Under the pieces are notes generated by a model that did no database searches, had not been told where the DNA came from, and saw only the letters and a list, made by a program, of their open reading frames with translations. A program made the position numbers and the translations under genes. Below, piece after piece: positions 7,468 to 15,257 of a DNA stretch of 64,000 nucleotides. Every line of letters starts with the position of its first letter. The first letter of the stretch is position 1. This DNA is from Kribbella sindirgiensis (GTDB lineage Bacteria; Actinomycetota; Actinomycetes; Propionibacteriales; Kribbellaceae): NCBI RefSeq assembly GCF_004331435.1, contig NZ_SJKA01000014.1, forward strand, positions 1 to 64,000, read 5' to 3'.

Positions 7468-9480
7468 ATGTCCCCATTGCACGAACTGGTCACCGCCCTC
7501 GCTGCTCCGTGGGTGGTCCTGTCGCCCCGGTCCGGTCAGCTGACTGGTTCCGGCGCCGAGGGCGTGTACGCCCGGGACCGCCGGATCCTGTCCCGTCTGA
7601 GCGTGACCGTCGACGGACGTGAGCCGCTCCCGGTGCATGTCGACGAACGGGACGCGGCCACCCACGAGTACGTCGCGATGGTCGAGGGACTCGGCGACAC
7701 CCGGCACGACCCGACCGTGATGCTCTACCGGACCCGGACTGTCGACTCCGAGGGACTGACCGAGCGGATCACCCTGGTGAACCGTTCCCGGTCGGCGATC
7801 GAGGGCCGGCTGGATGTTGCCCTCGGCACCGATCTCGCCGGTACCGCCGCGGTCCGCAGCGGCGCCGCGGTCAACCTGCCGCAACTGGCGCCGCTCCCGG
7901 ACGGGCCCGGCCGTACGCGTTGGGAGAGCGACGACACCCGCGTCGTCGTCACCGCCGATCCGGGCGTCTCGGCCACGCCACGCATCGAGCCGGGGGAGGA
8001 GTTCACCATCACCGTGCGGGTCACGGCCGACTTCCCGAAGTCGAACACCGGCTTCTCGATCGAGCCGCCGGCCGAGCGCACGCCGTACGACGTCACCGTC
8101 CGCTGTGACGACACGCGCGTCGAACGCTGGCTGGACCGCTCGCTGGAGGACGTCCGCGCGCTCCAACTCGCCGCCGACGACGACCGCTACCTCGGCGCCG
8201 GTCCGCCCTGGTACCTCACGCTCTTCGGCCGCGACTCGCTGATCTCGTCGGGCATGCTGATCCCTGTCGACCCGACCCTCGCCGCGGGCACGTTGCGCGC
8301 GCTGGCCGCCCGGCAAGGCACCAAGGTCGACGTCGGGTCGGCGGAACAGCCGGGCAAGATCCCGCACGAGCTTCGCGCCGAGGTCGCCGATCACGGCGGC
8401 GGCCTGGTCCTCCCCGCGGTGTACTACGGCACCCACGACGCGACCCAGCTGTGGATCATGACGCTGCACAAGGCGTGGCGCTGGGGTATGCCCGCCGACG
8501 AGGTCCGCGACCTCCTGCCGAACCTGCGACGCGCCCTGACCTGGATGAAGGAGTACGCCGACCCCGATGGCGACGGCTTCCTCGAGTACGTCGACGAGTC
8601 GGGTCACGGGCTGGCGAACCAGGGCTGGAAGGACTCCGTCGACGCGGTGCAATGGCCGGACGGGACGTTGGCGACCGCGCCGATCGCGCTGTGCGAGGTC
8701 CAGGGCTACGCGTACGCCGCCGCGGTCAAGGGCGCCGAGCTGCTCGAGGCGTACGGCGAGTCCGGCGACGAGTGGCGCGCCTGGGCGGCCGCGTTGCAGG
8801 AGCGCTTCCGCGCCGCGTTCTGGGTCGACGGGTACCCGGCGATCGCGCTCGACGGTGCGAAGAACCCGGTTGCCGGCCGCGCGTCGAACATGGGCCACCT
8901 GCTCGGCACCGGCCTGCTCGACGCCGACGAGGAGCAGACGGTCGCCGACGTGCTGGCCGGCGAGGACCTGAACAGCGGCTTCGGGCTGCGTACGTTGTCC
9001 ACCGCGATGACCCGCTTCAACCCGCTCGGCTACCACACCGGCAGCGTGTGGCCGCACGACACCGCGATGACGGTCGAAGGCCTGTTCGCGAGCGGTCAGT
9101 CCGACGTGGCGTCGTCGTACGTCGCGGGACTGGTCCGCGCGGCGGAGGTGTTCGGCTACCGACTGCCGGAGTTGTACGGCGGCCGCGGGACGAGCGCGGA
9201 GAGTACGCCGACGCCGTACCCGCTCTCGTGCCGCCCGCAGGCGTGGGCAGCGGCCTCCGCGGTCGCCGTTCTGGTTGCCGCATTCGGCATCGAGCCCGAC
9301 GTACCCGGCGGCACGCTGGCGATCAATCCCGCCGACTCGGTGCCCTGGCAGGTGCTCGAACTCACTGGGTTGCGGGTCGGCGGCGAGACGTTGTCGCTGC
9401 GGCTCGAGAACGGTTCGGTCGTCGTGGTCGAAGGTCCTCAGAGTGCCGTGATCAGCGCGAACGCGGACAGCCCGAGGTAG
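7468..9480 (+). CDS. Glycogen-debranching/amylo-alpha-1,6-glucosidase family glycosidase
   Basis: 670 residues with an N-terminal beta-sandwich domain of the debranching-enzyme N-terminal type (GVYARDRRILSRL, residues about 30-45) and a C-terminal (alpha/alpha)6 barrel. Family landmarks include FGRDSLISSGM, EQPGKIPHELR, NQGWKDSVDAVQWPDG and YHTGSVWPHDTAM. Members hydrolyse alpha-glucans or related oligosaccharides in the cytoplasm, and no signal peptide is seen. The specific substrate is uncertain. The 3' end overlaps the convergent LysE gene by 43 bases. The divergent DUF456 gene starts 43 bases upstream. Confidence 0.87.
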   Translation: MSPLHELVTALAAPWVVLSPRSGQLTGSGAEGVYARDRRILSRLSVTVDGREPLPVHVDERDAATHEYVAMVEGLGDTRHDPTVMLYRTRTVDSEGLTERITLVNRSRSAIEGRLDVALGTDLAGTAAVRSGAAVNLPQLAPLPDGPGRTRWESDDTRVVVTADPGVSATPRIEPGEEFTITVRVTADFPKSNTGFSIEPPAERTPYDVTVRCDDTRVERWLDRSLEDVRALQLAADDDRYLGAGPPWYLTLFGRDSLISSGMLIPVDPTLAAGTLRALAARQGTKVDVGSAEQPGKIPHELRAEVADHGGGLVLPAVYYGTHDATQLWIMTLHKAWRWGMPADEVRDLLPNLRRALTWMKEYADPDGDGFLEYVDESGHGLANQGWKDSVDAVQWPDGTLATAPIALCEVQGYAYAAAVKGAELLEAYGESGDEWRAWAAALQERFRAAFWVDGYPAIALDGAKNPVAGRASNMGHLLGTGLLDADEEQTVADVLAGEDLNSGFGLRTLSTAMTRFNPLGYHTGSVWPHDTAMTVEGLFASGQSDVASSYVAGLVRAAEVFGYRLPELYGGRGTSAESTPTPYPLSCRPQAWAAASAVAVLVAAFGIEPDVPGGTLAINPADSVPWQVLELTGLRVGGETLSLRLENGSVVVVEGPQSAVISANADSPR

Positions 9481-10064
9481 ATTGCCGCGACGATCAGGTT
9501 GCGCCGGCGGCTCGTCGTACGAGCTCCGCGGAAGCGGCGGCCGACGGCGTCGGCACCGACCGCGTAGCAGAGGTCGAGGGCGAGGCCGATCAGCAGGGCG
9601 CCGACGCCGAGCAGCAGGAGTTCGGTGCGGAGCTGACCGGGATCGGCACCGCGGGTCGCGAACTGCGGCAGGAACGCCAGGAAGAACAGCGCGGCCTTCG
9701 GGTTGAGCAGGTTCACCACAACGCCGTCGCGGAAAACGCGGCCGAGCGGCGCGGCCTGGATGTCCGCGGAGTGGTCGTTGGCCGGAGCCTTGAGCAGCTT
9801 GAGACCGAGGTACGCGAGGTAGAGCGCCCCGGCGACGGTGATCGCGGTGTAGAGCGTGGGCGACGCCTGCACAAGGGTGGCGAGACCGAGCGCGGTCACG
9901 ACGATGTAGACGAGCGTCCCGGTCTCGATGGCCAGCGCCGAGACGACACCTGCCCGCCGGCCCTGGGTGAGGCTGCGCAGCGAGATGTACAGATTGTTCG
10001 GCCCCGGCATCCCGACCAGCACCACCGTCGCGCCCGCGAACCCCGCCAATTGCCCGATCCCCAT
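9438..10064 (-). CDS. LysE/RhtB-family amino-acid exporter
   Basis: 208 residues with about six hydrophobic segments and the family signature VGMPGPNNLYISLRSLTQGRRAG split over TM1 and the first loop, plus NLLNPKAALFFLAFLPQF in the middle. The frame extends to 10193, but the ATG at 10064 is preceded by AGGAGA and gives the canonical N-terminus. The family exports amino acids or derivatives. It is divergent from a MocR-type regulator, with a shared inverted repeat in the 81-base gap, so the regulator probably controls it in response to a PLP-bound amino compound. Confidence 0.88.
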   Translation of the reverse strand: MGIGQLAGFAGATVVLVGMPGPNNLYISLRSLTQGRRAGVVSALAIETGTLVYIVVTALGLATLVQASPTLYTAITVAGALYLAYLGLKLLKAPANDHSADIQAAPLGRVFRDGVVVNLLNPKAALFFLAFLPQFATRGADPGQLRTELLLLGVGALLIGLALDLCYAVGADAVGRRFRGARTTSRRRNLIVAAIYLGLSAFALITAL

Positions 10065-10079
10065 ACCGTCTCCTAGAAC

Positions 10080-10124
10080 TGGACTGCCTGCCGGTACTAG
10101 CCTGGCGGCGCGAGAAGCAGTCCA
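10080..10124. promoter_or_regulatory. Inverted repeat in the lysE-mocR divergent promoter
   Basis: TGGACTGC at 10080-10087 and GCAGTCCA at 10117-10124 are perfect 8-base inverted repeats, centred in the short divergent region and 37 bases apart centre to centre. MocR/GntR-type regulators bind such half-sites in divergent promoters. Binding here by the adjacent regulator is inferred. Confidence 0.5.
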
Positions 10125-10145
10125 CCCGAGCCAATCCGAGGAGAA

Positions 10146-11621
10146 GTGGACCGTTCTGGAGACCCGGCGGCGCTGGCCGACCTGATCGGCCACCGGCTGA
10201 GCACCCGCAGCGGCGGCCTGTACCGAAGGCTGGCCGACGAGATCGCCGCCCTGATCGGCTCCGCCGAGCTCCCGGTCGGCGCCCGCCTCCCGGCCGAACG
10301 ACGGTTGGCCGACGCGTTGGCGATCAGCCGCTCCACAGTCGTCGCGGCGTACGACGAACTCCGCGCCCGCGGCCTGGTCGAGAGCCGGCGTGGCAGCGGT
10401 ACGACGGTCGCGCGCGCGGCCGGACGGGGTCGTTCACGATCGGACAAGCAGATGCCGGCCGGGTACGGCGAGTCGCTGTTCCACCGGATCACGGTCGGAC
10501 CGGGCGAGGTGATCTCGCTGACGTACGCCGTGGATCCAGGGCTGCCCGAGCTGTCGTCGGAGCTGATCGAACTCGCCTCCGACGAGTTGCCCGCACTGCT
10601 CGGCGACGTCGGATACCACCCGCGGGGTCTGCCGGTGCTCCGCGAGCGGATCGCGGAGCACTTCACCGAGGGCGGGCTGCCGACGTCGCCCGACGAGATC
10701 GTGGTCACGACCGGCGCGCACCAGGCGATCGCGCTGGCGACGCAGATGTACCTGCGCACCGGCGCCGCGGTCGCCATCGAGCAGCCGAGCTGGCCGGGAT
10801 GCTTCGACCTGTTCGGCGCGGCCGGCGGGCGAGTGGTCGGCGTACCGCTGGACGACGCCGGGATCCGGCCGGACCTGCTCGAGGCCGTGTTCGCGGAGCA
10901 TCAGCCGGCGATGCTGTTCGTGATGCCGACGTTCCACAACCCGACCGGCCGGCTGATGTCGGCGTACCGCCGCCGGCAGGTCGCGGAGCTGGCGGCGCGG
11001 CACCAGGTCGTCGTGGTCGAGGACAACGCGTACTCGGCCTGGGATCCGGCCGGTCCGGAGATCCCGCCGCCGCTCGCGGCGTACGCGCCGGACGCTGCCG
11101 AGGTGCTGACGATCGGGTCGGTGTCGAAGGCGGTCTGGGGTGGACTGCGGATCGGGTGGATCCGGGCGTCGCGGCCGTTGGCCGAGCGGCTGGCGCGGCA
11201 CAAGGCACTGGCCGACCTGGGGAGCCCGGTCATCGACCAGGCACTGACTGCGCGACTGCTGCCGCGGCTTACCGAGCTGACGTCGGCGCGGGCGCGACTG
11301 GCGACCGTGCGGAAGAAGCTGATGGGGGAGCTGCTGACCGAACGACTACCGGACTGGGAATGGTCGCCGCCGGTCGGAGGGTCGGCGTTGTGGGTCCGGT
11401 TGCCGGACACGGATGCCCGGGTGTTCGCCCAGGTCGCGTTGCGGCACGGCGTCGAGGTGGTGGCCGGGCAGGCGATGGATCCGTCGGGTGCGCACGACGA
11501 CTACCTACGGGTGCCGTTCGCCTACTCGGAGCAAGTGCTTGATGATGCGGTCACACGGCTGTCGCGGGCCTGGCAGGAACTGCGGCGGCACGGGCCCGGT
11601 CCCGGCGTACCTGTCGTGTAA
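10146..11621 (+). CDS. MocR-type regulator: GntR HTH fused to class I aminotransferase
   Basis: 491 residues. An N-terminal winged helix-turn-helix (about 20-90, with LPVGARLPAERRLADALAIS and RGLVESRRGSGT) is followed by a fold-type I PLP-dependent domain. HNPTG and the PLP-Lys motif SVSKAVWGGLRIGW are present, so the cofactor site looks intact. MocR proteins sense PLP or an amino compound bound to it and control adjacent genes. The GTG start at 10146 follows GAGGAG closely. Divergence from LysE and the intervening repeat suggest it controls amino-acid export. A hairpin terminator lies just past the stop. Confidence 0.9.
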   Translation: MDRSGDPAALADLIGHRLSTRSGGLYRRLADEIAALIGSAELPVGARLPAERRLADALAISRSTVVAAYDELRARGLVESRRGSGTTVARAAGRGRSRSDKQMPAGYGESLFHRITVGPGEVISLTYAVDPGLPELSSELIELASDELPALLGDVGYHPRGLPVLRERIAEHFTEGGLPTSPDEIVVTTGAHQAIALATQMYLRTGAAVAIEQPSWPGCFDLFGAAGGRVVGVPLDDAGIRPDLLEAVFAEHQPAMLFVMPTFHNPTGRLMSAYRRRQVAELAARHQVVVVEDNAYSAWDPAGPEIPPPLAAYAPDAAEVLTIGSVSKAVWGGLRIGWIRASRPLAERLARHKALADLGSPVIDQALTARLLPRLTELTSARARLATVRKKLMGELLTERLPDWEWSPPVGGSALWVRLPDTDARVFAQVALRHGVEVVAGQAMDPSGAHDDYLRVPFAYSEQVLDDAVTRLSRAWQELRRHGPGPGVPVV

Positions 11622-11641
11622 GCAAAGTTGGTGAAAAGAGG

Positions 11642-11674
11642 GATGGCGGTTCACCGCTGGGGTGAACCGCCATC
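11642..11674. terminator. Bidirectional hairpin terminator
   Basis: A perfect 14-base stem, GATGGCGGTTCACC (11642-11655) pairing with GGTGAACCGCCATC (11661-11674), encloses a 5-base loop. It sits between the convergent MocR gene (stop 11621) and the DUF7455 gene (stop 11729). No strong T-run follows, as is common in high-GC actinobacteria. Confidence 0.8.
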
Positions 11675-11728
11675 GAAGCCTGTGATGACTTTGGCGCCGG
11701 CGCCGGCGCGTTTAGAACAGCGTGTGGG

Positions 11729-11962
11729 TCACCGCTCGTCGTCTACGGCGACCGTGGTGGGGGTGGCTTCGAGCCGACCGGTCTCGTCGTGGATGGTGAT
11801 CGCGATGTCGCGCAGCTTTTCCGAGTGCTCGCGGCCGTGGTGGGCGCAGAATAGTAGCTCCCCACCGCTGGTCAGGGTGACTCGGACGTAGGCCTGCGCA
11901 CCGCAGCGGTCACAACGATCCGCGGCCGACAGCGCCGAACTCGGGGCGAGTGCTGTAGTCAT
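11729..11962 (-). CDS. DUF7455 small zinc-ribbon-like protein
   Basis: 77 residues with CDRCGAQAYVRV and LLFCAHHGREHSEKL, that is CxxC and CxHH arrangements that could hold a zinc ion. It resembles the DUF7455 family of small actinobacterial proteins commonly encoded near sigma-factor and topoisomerase genes. No function is established. It is transcribed away from parE, with a 392-base gap between the starts. Confidence 0.72.
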   Translation of the reverse strand: MTTALAPSSALSAADRCDRCGAQAYVRVTLTSGGELLFCAHHGREHSEKLRDIAITIHDETGRLEATPTTVAVDDER

Positions 11963-12354
11963 TGAGGCCTCATCTCATCTAGTTCCGTACTCACCAGATA
12001 GCAACATCCTGACACGTGGATCGCTTCCCGGTGGGGACAACGTGTCCGTATGTGAGACGAACCACCTGTCTTCGTATGACGCTTGCTGACGCGGAATCGT
12101 TTCGCGACACGGCGATTTCTGGTGAGACACGGAGGCGGGGTGCTTCTTCTCTCACTGTGCGCCATGATGCCGTCACCGTCTGCTCGGAATCGGAGTGTCG
12201 TACGCCACTCGTAATCGAGTCCGGATCGATACCTGTCGCGACACCTACCTCCGGTACCCACCCGCTGGTCCTGACTGGCCCCGCCTGCCACGTTTTGGGG
12301 GTGCGGCCGCATAAGCTGCGGTGTGTAAGTGTGGCAATCCAGTGAAGGAGCCCT
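11963..12354. other. Divergent intergenic region upstream of parE
   Basis: 392 bases with the starts of DUF7455 (minus) and parE (plus) at its ends. An open frame at 12016-12345 has no ribosome-binding site or recognisable domain and is less biased at third positions than neighbouring genes, so it is treated as non-coding. GAAGGAG lies just before the parE GTG start. No clear promoter hexamers, riboswitch or repeat was recognised. Confidence 0.55.
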
Positions 12355-14439
12355 GTGGCCGCCCCGACACCTCGCAGTACCGAGATCGACCCGGCGTACA
12401 ACGCCCGCCATCTGCTCGTCCTCGAAGGTCTCGAGGCGGTCCGGAAGCGGCCGGGTATGTACATCGGGTCCACCGACAGCCGCGGCCTGATGCACTGTCT
12501 GTGGGAGATCATCGACAACGCCGTCGACGAGGCCCTGGCCGGGCACGGCGAGCGGATCGACGTCGTGCTCTACAAGGACGGCTCGGTCGAGGTCGTCGAC
12601 CGCGCGCGCGGGATCCCGGTCGACATCGAGCCGAAGACCAAGCTCAGCGGTGTCGAGGTCGTGTTCACCAAGCTGCACGCCGGCGGCAAGTTCGGCGGCG
12701 GGTCGTACAACGCGTCCGGTGGTCTGCACGGCGTCGGCGCCTCGGTCGTGAACGCGCTGTCCGCGCGGCTGGACGTCGAGGTCGACCGCGGCGGTGTGAT
12801 CTGGACGACGTCGTTCCGGCGCGGTGTCGCCGGTGAGTTCGACGGCGACGGGGCGAGTGCGTCGTTCACGCCGGCCAAGGGGCTGCGGAAGGCCGGCCGG
12901 GCGAAGAAGGGTGTCACCGGCACCCGGATCCGGTACTGGGCGGACCGGCAGATCTTCACCAAGGACGCGACCTTCAACTACGACGAGCTGGTCACCCGGG
13001 CGCGGCAGACGTCGTTCCTGGTGCCGGGGCTCGAGCTGGTGATCCGTGACGAGCGCGGCGACGAGGTCACCGAGGAGACCTTCAAGCACGACGGCGGGAT
13101 CAGCGAGTTCTGCGAGTTCCTGGCGACCGACCAGAAGGTGACCGAGGTCGTCCGGCTGGCCGGGACCGGGCACTTCACCGAGACCGTGCCGATGCTCGAC
13201 GACGCCGGCCACATGACCCCGACCGACGTCGAGCGGGACCTGGACGTCGACATCGCCGTCCGCTGGGGCGACGGCTACGAGACCGAGCTGCGTTCCTTCG
13301 TGAACATCGTCGCGACCCCGAAGGGCGGCACCCACGTCGCCGGGTTCGAGCGGGCGCTGTCGAAGAGCTTCACGAACGCCCTCGACGGCACCCGGCTGCT
13401 GAAGAGCGGCGAGGAGATCATCAAGGACGACGTACTCGAGGGTCTGACCGCGGTCGTGACGGTGCGGCTGGCCGAGCCGCAGTTCGACGGGCAGACGAAG
13501 GAAGTGCTGGGTACGCCGGCGGCGTCGCGGATCGTGGCGAAGGTCGTGCAGTCCGAGCTCGAGTCGTTCCTGACCTCGACGAAGCGGGAGCACAAGGCGC
13601 AGGCGCGCGCCGTACTGGAGAAGATCGTCGCCGCGTCACGGACCCGGGTCGCGGCGCGTCAGCACCGGGAGCTGCAGCGGCGGAAGACCGCACTGGAGTC
13701 GTCGGCGCTGCCGGCCAAGCTCGCGGACTGCCGCAGCAACGACGTCGACCGGTCCGAACTGTTCATCGTCGAGGGTGACTCGGCGCTCGGTACGGCGAAG
13801 CTCGCGCGCAGCTCGGAGTTCCAGGCGCTGCTGCCGATCCGGGGCAAGATCCTCAACGTGCAGAAGGCGTCCGTCGGGGACGTCCTGAAGAACGTCGAGT
13901 GCGCGTCGATCATCCAGGTGGTCGGGGCGGGCTCGGGCCGGACCTTCGACCTCGAGCAGGCGCGGTACGGCAAGATCATCTTCATGGCGGACGCGGACTC
14001 CGACGGTGCCCACATCCGGACGCTGCTCGCGACGCTGTTCTTCCGGTACATGCGGCCGCTGGTGGAGGCGGGGCGGGTCTACACCGCCGTACCGCCGCTG
14101 CACCGGTTCGAGCTGACGAACCCGAAGAAGGGGCAGGACAAGTACCTGTACACGTACAGCGACTCGGAGTACCAGCGGAAGACGGCCGAACTGATGAAGA
14201 AGGGCGTCCGCTGGAAGGAGCCGCCGCAGCGCTACAAGGGTCTCGGTGAAATGGACGCCGACCAGCTGGCCGAAACCACCATGGACCCCCGGCACCGCAC
14301 GCTGCGCCGGATCACGGTCGACGACGCCGAAGCCGCCGCCCAGGTCTTCGACCTCCTGATGGGCAACGACGTAGCCCCCCGCAAGGAGTTCATAGTCCAA
14401 GGCGCCTACGAACTCGACGAAACCCGCATCGACGTCTGA
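12355..14439 (+). CDS. parE: Type IIA DNA topoisomerase subunit B (topoisomerase IV, ParE)
   Basis: 694 residues: GHKL ATPase domain (EIIDNAVDEALAG, GGLHGVGASVVNALS), transducer, TOPRIM (EGDSALGTAKLARSSEF, MADADSDGAHIRTLL) and C-terminal PHRF-like QRYKGLGEMDADQL. EGDSALGTAK, in place of the EGDSAGGSAK usual in GyrB, matches the actinobacterial second subunit B, and a parC-like gene lies in the same window, supporting ParE over GyrB. It decatenates and relaxes DNA with the A subunit. The GTG start at 12355 follows GAAGGAG. Odd point: the ATP-binding DxGxG motif reads DRARG (residues 82-86), with Ala84 at the first Gly. Confidence 0.9.
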   Translation: MAAPTPRSTEIDPAYNARHLLVLEGLEAVRKRPGMYIGSTDSRGLMHCLWEIIDNAVDEALAGHGERIDVVLYKDGSVEVVDRARGIPVDIEPKTKLSGVEVVFTKLHAGGKFGGGSYNASGGLHGVGASVVNALSARLDVEVDRGGVIWTTSFRRGVAGEFDGDGASASFTPAKGLRKAGRAKKGVTGTRIRYWADRQIFTKDATFNYDELVTRARQTSFLVPGLELVIRDERGDEVTEETFKHDGGISEFCEFLATDQKVTEVVRLAGTGHFTETVPMLDDAGHMTPTDVERDLDVDIAVRWGDGYETELRSFVNIVATPKGGTHVAGFERALSKSFTNALDGTRLLKSGEEIIKDDVLEGLTAVVTVRLAEPQFDGQTKEVLGTPAASRIVAKVVQSELESFLTSTKREHKAQARAVLEKIVAASRTRVAARQHRELQRRKTALESSALPAKLADCRSNDVDRSELFIVEGDSALGTAKLARSSEFQALLPIRGKILNVQKASVGDVLKNVECASIIQVVGAGSGRTFDLEQARYGKIIFMADADSDGAHIRTLLATLFFRYMRPLVEAGRVYTAVPPLHRFELTNPKKGQDKYLYTYSDSEYQRKTAELMKKGVRWKEPPQRYKGLGEMDADQLAETTMDPRHRTLRRITVDDAEAAAQVFDLLMGNDVAPRKEFIVQGAYELDETRIDV

Positions 14440-14494
14440 CAGCAGGCCCACGCCCTCCGACTGAGGGTGGTGACGCGCAGGCCCGCAGAATCTT

Positions 14495-14569
14495 GTGGGT
14501 CCACCCACGAGATGCAGGGTTGGCGTCCGAGATCCCGGCCGCCAACCCTGCATCTCGGACGCCAACCCA
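14495..14569. repeat. Overlapping inverted repeats between parE and the HAD gene
   Basis: GTGGGT/ACCCAC (14495-14508) precedes two interlocking hairpins. CGAGATGCAGGGTTGGC (14508-14524) is a perfect 17-base inverted repeat of 14541-14557, and GGTTGGCGTCCGAGAT (14518-14533) is a perfect 16-base inverted repeat of 14552-14567. The arms overlap, so only one hairpin can form at a time. It could terminate parE transcription or be a REP-like element. Confidence 0.75.
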
Positions 14570-14606
14570 CCAAATGCTGTGGGAGCGGATGTGTGAGGGT
14601 GGGGGT

Positions 14607-15257
14607 GTGGAGCGGACGCCTCGGTTGGTTTGTTTTGATCTGGACAACACGCTCATCGATCGGGACGGGGCGTTTCTGAGGTGGGCTCGGTGGTGGGCCG
14701 AGTCGAACGGGCTGGGGGAAGCCGGCGTCGAGTGGCTGGTTGCTCATGACAACGGTGGATTCCGGCCGCGGGCGGAGCTGTTCGAGCTGACCCAGACGCG
14801 GTTCGGGCTTGCCGCTCCGGTGGATGAGTTGGTGGCGGCGTACGACGAGGAACATCCGCTGTTCGCCTGGGTGGAGCAGAGTGTGCTCGACGGGCTGGCT
14901 GACCTGCGTGCCGCCGGGTGGCGCATCGCGGTGGTGACGAACGGTGGCACCGTCCAGCAGACGCTGAAGTTGGAGTACACGCGGGTCGCCGACGTCATCG
15001 ACTATGCCTGCGTCTCCGAGACGGTCGGTGTCCGCAAACCCGACCGCCGGATCTTCGAGCTCGCCGCCACCCACACCGGCACAACCCTGACCAACGGCTG
15101 GATGGTCGGCGACCACCCCTCCCACGACATCGCGGGAGGCATCGCAGCAGGCCTCCACACGATCCAGATCGGGAATCGCCACGTGCCCGACGCGCCGACG
15201 GCGGACCATCAGTTCGACTCGATCGCGAAGGCGTTCCCGGTCATCTTGGCGGGATGA
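14607..15257 (+). CDS. HAD-superfamily hydrolase
   Basis: 216 residues with HAD motif I CFDLDNTLIDRD (nucleophile and acid Asp near residues 10-12), motif II VVTNGGT, the motif III Lys in VGVRKPDRRIF and motif IV MVGDHPSHDI. The insertion between motifs I and II is an all-helical cap (class I). Such enzymes are usually phosphatases of small metabolites; the substrate is unknown. A GTG start at 14607 with GAGG eight bases upstream is preferred; an ATG at 14589 is an alternative. The 3' end overlaps the convergent glycosidase by 17 bases. Confidence 0.87.
   Translation: MERTPRLVCFDLDNTLIDRDGAFLRWARWWAESNGLGEAGVEWLVAHDNGGFRPRAELFELTQTRFGLAAPVDELVAAYDEEHPLFAWVEQSVLDGLADLRAAGWRIAVVTNGGTVQQTLKLEYTRVADVIDYACVSETVGVRKPDRRIFELAATHTGTTLTNGWMVGDHPSHDIAGGIAAGLHTIQIGNRHVPDAPTADHQFDSIAKAFPVILAG

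Noticed and set aside
7426..9437. Long minus-strand frame continuous with the DUF456 frame
   Set aside because: Antisense to the debranching-type glycosidase. Only the part from 7425 to 6940 has a membrane-protein sequence, so the upstream extension is not coding.
12016..12345. Possible small gene upstream of parE
   Set aside because: No ribosome-binding site, weak third-position bias and no recognisable family; treated as part of the intergenic region.
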